Assembly (NCBI GenBank): GCA_024239075.1
Contig: JANBVI010000076.1
Span: forward strand, 62,001 to 126,000
DNA from: Fischerella sp. CENA71
GTDB taxonomy: Bacteria > Cyanobacteriota > Cyanobacteriia > Cyanobacteriales > Nostocaceae
Length of the DNA stretch: 64,000 nucleotides
Reading direction: 5' to 3'
Part shown: one piece after another, positions 7,420-16,276 of the stretch
How positions within the stretch are numbered: position 1 is the stretch's first letter
Layout: each line of letters begins with the position of its first letter
Translations under genes and position numbers: made by a program
The notes under the pieces: generated by a model
The model's input: only the letters and a program-made list of their open reading frames with translations
Databases searched by the model: none
Told to the model about the DNA's origin: nothing

Positions 7420-10400
7420 ATGGTGCATATAAAAAGGGTTGAACTTACCAATTTTAAATCCTTCGGTGGCACTACCTCTGTCCCTCTGCTATCGGGGTTT
7501 ACTGTTGTTTCTGGGCCAAATGGTTCCGGGAAATCGAATATTCTCGATTCGCTGCTATTTTGCTTAGGACTCGCCAGTTCTAAGGGAATGCGTGCTGACC
7601 GCTTACCTGATCTTGTCAACACGACTCAAACTAGCAAGTCTCGTGCTGCTGTGGAAGCAATTGTGACGGTGACGTTTGATTTATCTGATCATGAACAAGA
7701 TGAATTTTTAGAAATGGAACCGATTGTTTCCACTGTCGAAGTTGATACTTTCGACGACGAACTGGAGGAAACAGAACAAGTAGAACAGGAAGCAGAGCAA
7801 ACAGAAGACGAAAAAAATCGCAAACAAAAAATCCGCGCTGTAGCTGGTGGAGAGTGGAGTGTCACTCGGAGGTTACGTGTCACTCCCCAAGGAACTTATA
7901 CATCAAACTATTACATTAACGGAATCTCTAGTACTCTCACAGAGTTACACGAAGAATTAGAACGTCTACGCGTTTATCCCGAAGGTTACAACGTCGTTTT
8001 GCAAGGGGACGTCACCAGCATTATTTCTATGAATGCGCGGGAAAGGCGGGAAATTATTGATGAGTTGGCAGGGGTAGCATCCTTTGACCGTAAAATTAAT
8101 CAAGCGAAAGATACTCTGGAAGAAGTTCGGGAAAAAGAAGACAGTTGTCGGATTATTGAAACCGAATTAACCGCACAGTGCGATCGCCTCTCTCAAGATA
8201 AAGCCAAAGCTGAAAAATACCAAAAACTCCGGACTGAATATCTCGAAAAACAAAAGTGGGAGGCGGTTTTATCTTGGCGTACTCTGCAAAATCATCAAGA
8301 AAAATTAGCAAACCAAATTCAAGCAGGCGATCGCACTTCCACGGAACTTACCGAACAACTCACTCACCTTAACACCCAAATTAGCCAAAAAAATCTTGAA
8401 CTTGAGCAACTTAACGCCCGTGTGAAAGCATTGGGAGAAGAAGAACTGTTAGCAGTACAAGCAATTCTGGCAAACCAAGAAGCGGAACGTAAACAACTCC
8501 AGCGTCAACAAACTGAACTCGAAACAGCATCCCAAGAAACAACCAAGCGTTTAACTCAAACTCAGCAAGAAATTCAACAACATCAACAAACTATAGAACA
8601 ACTGGTGCAACAACAAAATGTAGAGACGCGCCAGGTTGCGTCTCTACAACATGAACGTGACGCAGTTCAACAAGAATTAGAAAATTCTCGCCAAGCAGCA
8701 GCAGAAATTGCTTCTGCTTCGGAAGCGTGGGTACAACAACAAACTGCACTCAATCGCCAAATTGAAACTTTACTCCAAACCGTCGAACCCCAACGCACCG
8801 AACAAGCGCAGTTAAGGGAACGAAACAACCAACTACAGCAGCAAATTCAAGAACAAACCCAGTTAATTCAAACAGTAGAACCGCAACTTGCAGAAAAACA
8901 AACTGAGTGTAGTCGCCTAGAAACTGAATTTAATTCCTCTAGCGAACCGATTCAAACATTAGCGGAAAATCTCACCGCTACAGAACAAGAATTACAAATC
9001 CAACAGGAAACCCAAAAGCGCCTTTTACAAGAACAGCGCGAAAAACAACGTCAGTTGGATAAATTAGAAGCACAAGCGCAAGCACAGCAAGAAGTCCAAG
9101 GCACTGGTGCGAGTAAAGTCATTTTACAATCAGGAATGTCTGGGATTTGTGGACTGGTTGTGAAGTTAGGACGAGTGGAACCACGTTTTCAACTCGCTTT
9201 AGAAATTGCTGCTGGTGCAAGGTTGGGACATATTGTGGTGGAAAATGATGCTATCGCCGCAGCTGGAATTGAGTTATTAAAGCAAAGACGGGCGGGGAGA
9301 GCAACCTTTTTACCGTTAAACAAAATTCAAGCACCCAGGTTTACACCCGACGCCACCCTGCGCTTGGCTCAAGGTTTTATTGGTTATGCTGTAAACTTGG
9401 TAGAGTGTGCGCCGCGTTATCGCGATGTGTTCGCTTATGTTTTTGGCAATACAGTCGTGTTTTCCACCTTAGAAAACGCGCGGAAAAATTTGGGACTCTA
9501 CCGGATTGTCACCCTCGAAGGCGAATTGTTAGAAACTAGCGGCGCGATGACTGGTGGTAGCGTTTTCCAGCGTTCGGCGTTACGCTTTGGTAGTGGTGAA
9601 ACGGCGGAATCCGATGAAGTAATTGCACTGAAAAAGCGATTGGAAGATATTGAAAGAATTTTAGAACGTTGTACCGAAGCGATCGCATCCCTTTCAACTC
9701 GCGCTAAACAACTTTCCCAAGAATTGACAGAAGCACGTCAAACACGGCGCGAACAGCAATTACAGCTAGAACAGTTACAAAAAGAAATCAAAACCCTGAC
9801 TTCGCAGTTAGAAACCACGCGATCGCAACTTAGCCAAAATACCGAAAAATTAACTTCTGCTCAATCACGTTTGGAAATATTGGATCGGGATTTACCTGAG
9901 CAAGAGCAACAATTACAACAATTACGCCACGCACTCGCCGAGTTGGAAGCCTCCCAAACTCCCCAGGAATGGCAGCAAATCCAAGCTGTAATTAAAGAAC
10001 AAGAGCAACAATTACAACAACGTGATCAAGCCTTACGGTCAGCAGAACAAAACCTCAAAAACCTAGAAAATCAGCAACAGCGCTTACAGGAGAAAATCCA
10101 AGAATCCGAACAACGTATTATTGAATACCAAACCCAACAAACCTCTTGTAGAGACGCGATGAATCGCGTCTTCACCGAAATCACCACCACAGACGAACAA
10201 ATCTCCCAAACCCGCCAGCGCTTGACTGAAATGGAAGCGAATTTAGGAGAAGAAAAACAAAAACGCGATCGCACCGAACAGGAATTGCGTGCTGACACCC
10301 AGCGTCAACAACAACTAGAGTGGGAAATTCAAAAACTGCAAGAAACCCAACAAACACGCCGGGAAGAACTCGCCAACATCCAAGCACAACTGCAAACAGT

Positions 10401-11109
10401 GGTGGCTGACTTACCATCACCGTTACCAGAAGTACCAGATAAAGTCGATTTAGAAGACTTACAAAAAGAATTGCGATCGCTTGCCAAACGCCTCCAAGCA
10501 ATGGAACCTGTTAACATGCTGGCGTTAGAACAATACGAACGTACGCAAAAACGGTTAGAAGAACTCAGCCAAAAATTGCAGACATTGGAAGCAGAACGCA
10601 CCGAATTATTGTTACGAATTGAAAACTTTACCACACTCCGCCAACGTGCTTTTAAAGAAGCATTCGACGCCGTGAATGAAAACTTTAAATCTATTTTTGC
10701 CACCCTTTCTGAAGGTGACGGCTATTTACAACTCGACAATCCCGAAGATCCTTTTAGCAGTGGCTTGAATTTAGTCGCACACCCCAAAGGTAAACCAGTA
10801 CAGCGTCTTGCTTCCATGTCTGGGGGAGAAAAATCTCTCACCGCCTTAAGCTTTATTTTTGCCCTCCAAAGATATCGTCCCTCGCCATTTTATGCCTTTG
10901 ATGAAGTAGATATGTTTCTCGATGGGGCAAACGTGGAACGATTAGCTAAAATGATTAAACAACAGGCGCAACAAGCACAATTTATAGTTGTGAGTTTGCG
11001 TCGCCCGATGATAGAATCAGCCGAACGCACAATTGGCGTTACTCAAGCCAGAGGTGCTTTTACTCAAGTGTTGGGTATTAAGTTACAATCGTCTAATACG
11101 TCTGCTTGA
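7420..11109 (+). CDS. smc: chromosome segregation SMC protein
   Basis: A 1229-residue SMC ATPase. The N-terminal head has NFKSF and the Walker A motif SGPNGSGKSN (31-40). A long Gln/Glu-rich coiled coil runs to about 560. The hinge follows (about 565-730, containing GICGLVVKLG and RAGRATFLPL). A second coiled coil ends at the C-terminal head with the signature MSGGEKSLTALSFIFALQ and Walker B FYAFDEVDMFLD. It would compact and segregate the chromosome with ScpA/ScpB. Two palindromic elements of the intergenic GTAGAGACGC type lie inside the coding frame, at 8620-8647 and 10148-10171, encoding VETRQVASL and CRDAMNRV within the coiled coils. The frame stays intact through both. Confidence 0.97.
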   Translation: MVHIKRVELTNFKSFGGTTSVPLLSGFTVVSGPNGSGKSNILDSLLFCLGLASSKGMRADRLPDLVNTTQTSKSRAAVEAIVTVTFDLSDHEQDEFLEMEPIVSTVEVDTFDDELEETEQVEQEAEQTEDEKNRKQKIRAVAGGEWSVTRRLRVTPQGTYTSNYYINGISSTLTELHEELERLRVYPEGYNVVLQGDVTSIISMNARERREIIDELAGVASFDRKINQAKDTLEEVREKEDSCRIIETELTAQCDRLSQDKAKAEKYQKLRTEYLEKQKWEAVLSWRTLQNHQEKLANQIQAGDRTSTELTEQLTHLNTQISQKNLELEQLNARVKALGEEELLAVQAILANQEAERKQLQRQQTELETASQETTKRLTQTQQEIQQHQQTIEQLVQQQNVETRQVASLQHERDAVQQELENSRQAAAEIASASEAWVQQQTALNRQIETLLQTVEPQRTEQAQLRERNNQLQQQIQEQTQLIQTVEPQLAEKQTECSRLETEFNSSSEPIQTLAENLTATEQELQIQQETQKRLLQEQREKQRQLDKLEAQAQAQQEVQGTGASKVILQSGMSGICGLVVKLGRVEPRFQLALEIAAGARLGHIVVENDAIAAAGIELLKQRRAGRATFLPLNKIQAPRFTPDATLRLAQGFIGYAVNLVECAPRYRDVFAYVFGNTVVFSTLENARKNLGLYRIVTLEGELLETSGAMTGGSVFQRSALRFGSGETAESDEVIALKKRLEDIERILERCTEAIASLSTRAKQLSQELTEARQTRREQQLQLEQLQKEIKTLTSQLETTRSQLSQNTEKLTSAQSRLEILDRDLPEQEQQLQQLRHALAELEASQTPQEWQQIQAVIKEQEQQLQQRDQALRSAEQNLKNLENQQQRLQEKIQESEQRIIEYQTQQTSCRDAMNRVFTEITTTDEQISQTRQRLTEMEANLGEEKQKRDRTEQELRADTQRQQQLEWEIQKLQETQQTRREELANIQAQLQTVVADLPSPLPEVPDKVDLEDLQKELRSLAKRLQAMEPVNMLALEQYERTQKRLEELSQKLQTLEAERTELLLRIENFTTLRQRAFKEAFDAVNENFKSIFATLSEGDGYLQLDNPEDPFSSGLNLVAHPKGKPVQRLASMSGGEKSLTALSFIFALQRYRPSPFYAFDEVDMFLDGANVERLAKMIKQQAQQAQFIVVSLRRPMIESAERTIGVTQARGAFTQVLGIKLQSSNTSA
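8620..8647. repeat. palindromic element inside smc, copy 1
   Basis: Arms GTAGAGACGC and GCGTCTCTAC, perfectly complementary over 10 bp, enclose 8 bp. The arms equal those of the intergenic elements at 52202, 53385 and (with one base changed) 40757. It is read through as VETRQVASL, residues 401-409 of SMC. Confidence 0.8.
10148..10171. repeat. palindromic element inside smc, copy 2
   Basis: GTAGAGACGCGAT-GA-ATCGCGTCT has 9-bp complementary arms (10152-10160, 10163-10171) and differs by one base from the intergenic hairpin at 4423-4446. It is translated within the second coiled coil of SMC as CRDAMNRV. Confidence 0.78.
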
Positions 11110-11166
11110 GTTTTTGTTAATAATAGTGTATAGATAACCGGATTCGAGATCAGGACTCGGTATAGA

Positions 11167-12162
11167 ATGACCTCTGAACAAATAATTAGGCGTTCCGATA
11201 TTTTAAATACCCAGGTGATTACCCGTGACAACGGTAAACGGCTAGGCATAGTCAGTCAAGTCTGGGTGGATGTAGATCAGCGAGAGGTTGTGGCTCTTGG
11301 CTTACGAGACAGCCTGATCTCCGTGTCTGGCATACCCCGCTATATGTACCTCAACAACATCAACCAAATCGGGGATGTAATTTTGGTTGATAACGAGGAT
11401 GTCATCGAAGACATTGAGGTTGAGGCTTTCAGCAACCTGATAAATTGGGAAGTAATTACAGAAACAGGTGAAGTCTTAGGAAAAGTCCGGGGCTTCAAGT
11501 TCAACGGCGAGACCGGGAAAATATATTCTATCACCATCGCCTCTTTAGGACTACCCCAAATTCCTGATTCTTTCCTCAGTACCTACGAACTGTCAATCGA
11601 AGAAATCGTCAGCACAGGCCCCAACAGATTAATTGTCTTCGAGGGTGCAGAAGAACGAGTAACTCAATTAACAGTTGGTATTTTAGAGCGCCTTGGTATC
11701 GGTAGAGCGCCTTGGGAGCGCGAAGACGTCGAAGATTACAACTACGCGCCGCGTCAAGTCGCACCTTCCAACCAACTACCAAGCGGAGTCCCCATTGAAC
11801 CAATTAAACCCAAGATTCGCACACCCGAACCTGTAGCACAACAGGAATGGGACGAAGACTATTACGAAGAAGAACGCCCCCAACGGCGGGTAATGGAAGC
11901 ACGAGCCTACGAGTCCATCCGCTACGAAGAAGAAGAGGAAGAAGACAACTGGAGTGAAGCCACGGGTAAAGATAGGTACGAAGCCCAACCCTACGAACCA
12001 CCCCAACCTTACACCAGTAAATCATCATATACAGAAGAATATGATGATTACGACGATGACCTGAAGCGCGACGCTTGGGACGACGAACCACCACAGCCGG
12101 TGAACATTCCTAAGAAAGTCAAAGAGAAAATGCCAGAGTACGAAGAAGAGGGCGGCTATTGA
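11167..12162 (+). CDS. PRC-barrel domain protein with acidic disordered tail
   Basis: 331 residues, 57 bp after smc on the same strand, so probably co-transcribed. Residues about 5-80 (IIRRSDILNTQVITRDNGKR, LGIVSQVWVDVDQREVVALG) form one PRC-barrel. Residues about 90-165 (NLINWEVITETGEVLGKVRG, then FKFNGETGKIYSITI) form a second. PRC-barrels are small beta-barrels found in RimM, photosynthetic reaction centre H subunits and many cyanobacterial proteins. The last 140 residues are rich in Glu, Asp, Tyr and Pro and look disordered. The substrate or partner is unknown. Linkage to smc is suggestive of a nucleoid or division role but does not prove it. Confidence 0.85.
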   Translation: MTSEQIIRRSDILNTQVITRDNGKRLGIVSQVWVDVDQREVVALGLRDSLISVSGIPRYMYLNNINQIGDVILVDNEDVIEDIEVEAFSNLINWEVITETGEVLGKVRGFKFNGETGKIYSITIASLGLPQIPDSFLSTYELSIEEIVSTGPNRLIVFEGAEERVTQLTVGILERLGIGRAPWEREDVEDYNYAPRQVAPSNQLPSGVPIEPIKPKIRTPEPVAQQEWDEDYYEEERPQRRVMEARAYESIRYEEEEEEDNWSEATGKDRYEAQPYEPPQPYTSKSSYTEEYDDYDDDLKRDAWDDEPPQPVNIPKKVKEKMPEYEEEGGY

Positions 12163-12166
12163 ATCA

Positions 12167-12199
12167 GTTAACAGTGATCAGTTATCAGTGATCAAGGGT
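12167..12199. repeat. short (CAGTTAT/CAGTGAT)-type heptamer repeat
   Basis: Degenerate heptamers just downstream of the PRC-barrel gene and just outside the left end of the insertion sequence. Confidence 0.55.
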
Positions 12200-12339
12200 T
12201 AATAATCTGCAAGATACAGATCCCCGACTTTTCTCAAGATACAGCTGGCGAATAGGGGGTATGACCCCCTAATACAGATCAAGAAGTGAAATCAGAAGAT
12301 ACAGCTAGTTGAGAATCTAGTGACATCTCATTTGCTCAT

Positions 12340-14004
12340 ATGACACTGCATCCCTTACCAGAATGGGAAATCCCGGAACAAACAGCACAAATAGCGCGTG
12401 CATCCTTCCCAAAAGGAAATATGTACATGAAAATGTACGATGAATTGGGAGTGTTGTACCAAGACGTTGAGTTTGCGGGTCTATTCCCAGCAAAGTGTGG
12501 ACAATCAGCAATGTCTCCAGGGAAATTAGCATTAATCACAGTAATGCAATTTTGTGAAGGATTGAGTGACAGGCAAGCGGCAGATGCAGTACGCAGTCGA
12601 ATAGATTGGAAATATGCACTTGGGTTAGAGTTAACAGATTCAGGGTTTGATTGTAGTGTATTGAGTGAGTTTCGCAACAGATTATGCGAGCATGACCTAG
12701 AAAATAAATTGCTAGATTTAATGCTAGTGAAGTTCCAAGAAAAGAAACTGATCAAGAATCGCTCTAAACAGCGAACAGATTCAACACAAGTAATAGCGGC
12801 AATCCGACAATTAAATCGTTTGGAATTGGTAGGAGAAACATTAAGAGCAGCACTCAACTCTATCGCTTTCGTAGAACCAGAATGGTTAAGAGCAATGATT
12901 AGTGATGAGTGGTTTGAGCGATACAGTTGGCGATTTGATAATTACCGCTTACCAAAAAATAAAAAAGAGCGAGAAGAACTGGCATTAAAAATAGGATTTG
13001 ATGGGCATTATCTATTACATCAAATTTGGTTTGGCAATCATGAGAAAGTTGGTTTATGTCAACTTGAGAGTGTGGAAATATTAAGACAGGTGTGGATGCA
13101 ACAGTACACATTTGACCGGAGTGGATTAGTCTGGAGAAACGCAGAGCAGACAGGATTAACACCTCATTCAATCTGTATTGTATCCCCCTATGATATTGAA
13201 GCTCGTAATAGTACTAAGCGTGAGATAAATTGGACAGGATATAAAGTACATCTGAGTGAAACTTGTGATGATTCCACCCCAAATTTGATTACAAATGTAG
13301 AAACAACTTCTTCTACAACCCCCGATGGAGAAATCACATCTATTATTCATCAAAAGTTGGCAAACAAAGACTTGTTACCACAGGAGCATTATGTAGATGC
13401 CGCTTATGTAGATGCCTACCAATTAGTTGAAAGTCATCAGGTTCATCAAGTTTCACTCATTGGACCAGTGGCGATTGATACCAGTTGGCAGGCAAACTTA
13501 AAAACAGGTTTTGATATTAGTGCATTTATCATTAATTGGGAGCAACAAATTGCCATATGTCCACAAGGCAATTTCAGTCGTCTGTGGCGAAAAGCTCGTG
13601 ACTGTAATCAAAATCCTTTAATTGAAGTTGTCTTTGACCGTAAGACTTGTGCTAGTTGTCCGGTGCGGATTAATTGTACTTCTTCTAGTACTGCTGCCAG
13701 AAAGATTAAGTTGCGACCTCGTGAAGAATTTCAGGCACTCCAACAACGTCGTCACCAACAACAAACTTCAGAGTTTGAGCAGAAATATGCTCTTCGTGCT
13801 GGTGTTGAGGGTACTATTTCCCAAGCTGTTCGTAGATTTGATTTGCGCCGCACCCGATATTTTGGTCTGGCAAAAACACATTTACAACAGATTGCTACTG
13901 CTTGTGCGATCAATTTAAGTCGCTTTTTTGCTTGGTCTAATCATCTTACTCCCGCTCACACTCGCACTAGCTCTTTTGCTAGATTACGTGTTCATGCTGC
14001 TTAA
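12340..14004 (+). CDS. IS1182-family DDE transposase
   Basis: 554 residues, full length and uninterrupted. The N-terminal half is the DUF772-type region (YQDVEFAGLFPAKCGQSAMS, then LITVMQFCEGLSDRQAADAV and FDCSVLSEFRNRL). The catalytic core shows first Asp in KQRTDSTQV, second Asp in HYVDAAYVDA and Glu in AGVEGTISQAVRRFDLRRTR. A Cys cluster (KTCASCPVRINC) precedes the last motif, as is usual for this family. It should cut and join the ends of the surrounding element. The intact frame and matching ends suggest it may be active. Confidence 0.93.
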   Translation: MTLHPLPEWEIPEQTAQIARASFPKGNMYMKMYDELGVLYQDVEFAGLFPAKCGQSAMSPGKLALITVMQFCEGLSDRQAADAVRSRIDWKYALGLELTDSGFDCSVLSEFRNRLCEHDLENKLLDLMLVKFQEKKLIKNRSKQRTDSTQVIAAIRQLNRLELVGETLRAALNSIAFVEPEWLRAMISDEWFERYSWRFDNYRLPKNKKEREELALKIGFDGHYLLHQIWFGNHEKVGLCQLESVEILRQVWMQQYTFDRSGLVWRNAEQTGLTPHSICIVSPYDIEARNSTKREINWTGYKVHLSETCDDSTPNLITNVETTSSTTPDGEITSIIHQKLANKDLLPQEHYVDAAYVDAYQLVESHQVHQVSLIGPVAIDTSWQANLKTGFDISAFIINWEQQIAICPQGNFSRLWRKARDCNQNPLIEVVFDRKTCASCPVRINCTSSSTAARKIKLRPREEFQALQQRRHQQQTSEFEQKYALRAGVEGTISQAVRRFDLRRTRYFGLAKTHLQQIATACAINLSRFFAWSNHLTPAHTRTSSFARLRVHAA

Positions 14005-14080
14005 TTAACAATTTATTTTTTCTCACCCTTGCACCGTCCTGGCACACTTGCTTGTGCTTTGGTCGTCAATTTTTATGCTT

Positions 14081-14109
14081 AAAAAGTGCAGTAGAGTACT
14101 GCACTTTTT
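14081..14109 (+). terminator. hairpin terminator inside the IS, after the transposase
   Basis: AAAAAGTGCAGTA, loop GAG and TACTGCACTTTTT form a perfect 13-bp stem ending in a T run, 77 bp after the transposase stop. Confidence 0.8.
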
Positions 14110-14226
14110 GAGCTAGCCTATCCCACGTGAAGTTTTTCTCAATCTGTTTTCTCTTGAGGGGTCTTACCCCCTATTCGCCAGCTGTATCTTAAAAAAGTCG
14201 GGGATCTTTTAATGAGGGGTTATTTT

Positions 14227-14255
14227 GAAAGTTCGTAGTCAGCACTTTAGTGCTT
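14227..14255. repeat. half copy of the AAGTTCGTAGT repeat
   Basis: GAAAGTTCGTAGT followed by CAGCACTTTAGTGCTT matches the left half of the inverted-repeat element at 18711-18776. The right half is missing. It sits just outside the right end of the insertion sequence. Confidence 0.6.
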
Positions 14256-14281
14256 ATGGTGTAATGTATTTTTCTTGGAGT

Positions 14282-14316
14282 CTTAGTGGTTAAAAAATAG
14301 ATTTTGAACCACCAAG
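14282..14316. repeat. imperfect CTTAGTGGTT / AACCACCAAG inverted repeat
   Basis: A 10-bp imperfect stem related in wording (cttagtg, ccaccaag, cacaaagac) to the perfect hairpin at 16954-17010. Confidence 0.5.
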
Positions 14317-14332
14317 GCACAAAGACATCAAG

Positions 14333-14364
14333 GTGAACTGATAACTGATAACTGATAACTGATA
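14333..14364. repeat. (AACTGAT)n heptamer STRR
   Basis: About four tandem copies of AACTGAT upstream of the permease gene. The same unit recurs near 19.1, 21.4 and 48.4 kb. Confidence 0.8.
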
Positions 14365-14384
14365 TAAAAATCTCTATCACCTGT

Positions 14385-14402
14385 AATACCATTGCTGGTA
14401 TT
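14385..14402 (+). promoter_or_regulatory. possible operator upstream of the permease gene
   Basis: AATACC-ATTGCT-GGTATT is a 6-bp dyad, itself enclosed by TCAC (14377-14380) and GTGA (14403-14406), ending about 30 bp before the permease start. The layout suits a dimeric repressor site. No regulator is identified. Confidence 0.35.
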
Positions 14403-14436
14403 GTGAAAGCGGCAAGACCAAAGCAAAAGTAAAACA

Positions 14437-16032
14437 ATGGAAATCGCTACAACCACAGTACCCCGTTGGTTCGTTCGCAGAGATATTGATGGTTTATTTG
14501 GACTGGCACTTGATAATTTTATTCAAATTTTATTGATTGTTAATTTATGTCAAACAGTGCTTGGCTTTCCTGCGTCGTTAGTCTACGGGCGCATTTTGCC
14601 AGGAGTTGCTTTAAGTTTGATTGTTGGTAACTTCTATTACGCATGGTTAGCCAAAGAGCAAGGCAAACGTGAGCAGCGAGACGATATTACTGCTTTGCCC
14701 TATGGAATTAACACCGTCAGCCTTTTTGCCTATATTTTTCTGGTCATGTTGCCTGTAAGATTAGCGGCAATTTCTGGTGGTGCATCCAGTGAACAAGCTG
14801 CTGAATTGGCTTGGCAAGCAGGACTTGTGGCTTGCTTTGGTTCCGGTTTAATAGAATTTGCTGGGGCTTGGGTAGGAGAGCCAATGCGCCGTCTCGCTCC
14901 CCGCGCAGCACTGCTTTCCACTTTGGGCGGTATTGCGCTCACTTTTATTGCCATTGGTTTTTTATTTCGTACTTTTGCTAATCCTGTAGTCGGCTTGGTG
15001 CCTCTTGGTGTAATTCTGCTGACTTATTTTGGGCGAGTGCGATTTGGCATACCCGGTGGCTTGTTAGCTGTTGTCTTAGGAATTGCCCTTGCTTGGGGAA
15101 CAGGTTTGCTAAGTTGGGATCATGCCAAGTTTACCGCTACCCTGCAACCAATTGGACTTTATTTACCAGGTTTGTGGCTGGGGAAATTGTGGAGCAGTCG
15201 TTCAATCTTGCTCGAATATTTCAGCATCATTCTACCAATGGGGTTATTTAATCTTGTCGGCAGTCTCCAGAATTTAGAAAGTGCGGAAGCTGCGGGTGAT
15301 GCTTATCCAGCTGCTCCTTGTCTGGCGGCAAATGGTATTGGTACGTTAGTTGCTGCTATTTGTGGCTCCTGTTTTCCAACTACTATTTATATTGGTCACC
15401 CTGGCTGGAAAGCTTTGGGAGCAAGAGTGGGCTACTCTATCCTCAACGGCATAATTATGGGCTTGCTCTGCCTAACTGGAACTGTAGCAATGCTGGCTTA
15501 CTTTGTCCCGATTGAAGCCGGAATGGCAATTGTGTTGTGGATTGGGATTGTGATTGTAGCTCAAAGCTTTACAGCCACTCCATCGCACCATGCACCTGCT
15601 GTGGTTGTTGGTCTATTACCGGGGATTGCTGGTTGGGGTGCTTTAATTGCCAAAAATGCACTCCGGGCAGCAGGTTTGGGTACGCCGGAAAAACCTTTTA
15701 CACCAGCCTTGATTGAGCAGTTTAAGTTGAGCGATACATACATTGATGGGGCTTTTGCTCTTGAGCAGGGGTTTATTTTTTCCGCCATGATTTTAGCTGG
15801 CATGACAGTTTACATTATTGAGCGCAAGTTTCGTCAAGCTGCCTATTGGTCTATGCTCGCTGCTGTCATCTCCTGGGTTGGGTTAATGCACAGTTATCGT
15901 TGGACTGTCGCAGATACAGTTGTGAATTTAGGGACTGGAACTGGCACACCTTGGGCTATTGGCTATATAATGCTTGCGATTCTCTTGTTCTATGTCGATT
16001 GGCAAGAAAGACGTAGGCTAAAAACTTTGTAG
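14437..16032 (+). CDS. NCS2-like nucleobase/xanthine-uracil permease
   Basis: 531 residues, strongly hydrophobic with about 12 membrane segments. Features fitting the xanthine/uracil/vitamin C permease superfamily are DITALPYGINTVSLFAYIF near residue 85, the short helix LVGSLQNLESAEAAGDAYPA near residue 275 and CGSCFPTTIYIGHPGWKALG near residue 310. Such proteins import nucleobases with H+ or Na+. The substrate cannot be told from sequence, and this branch is distant from characterised members. It is a single gene preceded by a dyad at 14385 and followed by satellite repeats. Confidence 0.7.
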   Translation: MEIATTTVPRWFVRRDIDGLFGLALDNFIQILLIVNLCQTVLGFPASLVYGRILPGVALSLIVGNFYYAWLAKEQGKREQRDDITALPYGINTVSLFAYIFLVMLPVRLAAISGGASSEQAAELAWQAGLVACFGSGLIEFAGAWVGEPMRRLAPRAALLSTLGGIALTFIAIGFLFRTFANPVVGLVPLGVILLTYFGRVRFGIPGGLLAVVLGIALAWGTGLLSWDHAKFTATLQPIGLYLPGLWLGKLWSSRSILLEYFSIILPMGLFNLVGSLQNLESAEAAGDAYPAAPCLAANGIGTLVAAICGSCFPTTIYIGHPGWKALGARVGYSILNGIIMGLLCLTGTVAMLAYFVPIEAGMAIVLWIGIVIVAQSFTATPSHHAPAVVVGLLPGIAGWGALIAKNALRAAGLGTPEKPFTPALIEQFKLSDTYIDGAFALEQGFIFSAMILAGMTVYIIERKFRQAAYWSMLAAVISWVGLMHSYRWTVADTVVNLGTGTGTPWAIGYIMLAILLFYVDWQERRRLKTL

Positions 16033-16198
16033 ACGAGTGTTTGATCTCCGTCAACGAGTCTTTGATACTCGTCCATGAGTGTTTGATCTCCGTCAACGAG
16101 TGTTTAATACTCGTCTACGAGTATTTGATCTCCGTTCACGAGTGTTTAATACTCGTCCACGAGTATTTGATCTCCGTTCACGAGTCTTTAATACTCAG
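16033..16198. repeat. 21-bp satellite with 42-bp higher-order period
   Basis: Eight consecutive units of 21 bp begin ACGAGTNTTTRAT. Units ending in CTCCGTCA or CTCCGTTC alternate with units ending in ACTCGTCC or ACTCGTCT, giving a 42-bp super-repeat. The last unit is cut short. A related array lies at 25031-25110. There are no unique spacers, so it is not a CRISPR array. An open frame across it exists only because 21 is a multiple of three. Confidence 0.85.
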
Positions 16199-16276
16199 AA
16201 CCTCGACTTTTCTAAAAAGTTGGGGGGCTTTCAATCAGGGTAGTTTTGAGACTTTTTATTGTTCTGAGTAAATTGC

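Larger units (their letters stand above)
12218..14207. mobile_element. complete IS1182-family insertion sequence
   Basis: About 1990 bp, bounded by imperfect inverted repeats of about 47 bp: 12218-12265 against the complement of 14161-14207. Both read AGATCCCCGACTT outermost, then AAGATACAGCTGGCGAATAG inside. The element carries one intact transposase gene. AAGATACAG occurs three times on the left (12211, 12236, 12297), possibly as transposase sites. No target duplication could be recognised. The insertion separates the PRC-barrel gene from the permease gene and breaks neither. Confidence 0.85.

Noticed and set aside
7374-7622. 82-codon minus-strand frame over the smc start
   Set aside because: It lies almost entirely antisense to the SMC Walker A region, and the residues are explained by that gene.
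11340-12094. Minus-strand frames opposite the PRC-barrel gene
   Set aside because: They are shadows caused by the GC-rich acidic-tail codons, without a ribosome site or family match.
16033-16198. CRISPR-like periodic array
   Set aside because: Units are contiguous 21-mers without unique spacers, and no cas genes are present.
16041-16271. 76-codon frame with heptad-like LISVNES/LILVHEC repeats
   Set aside because: It opens only with TTG and exists because the satellite unit is 21 bp. The second array is open in a different frame, so there is no sign of selection on the peptide.
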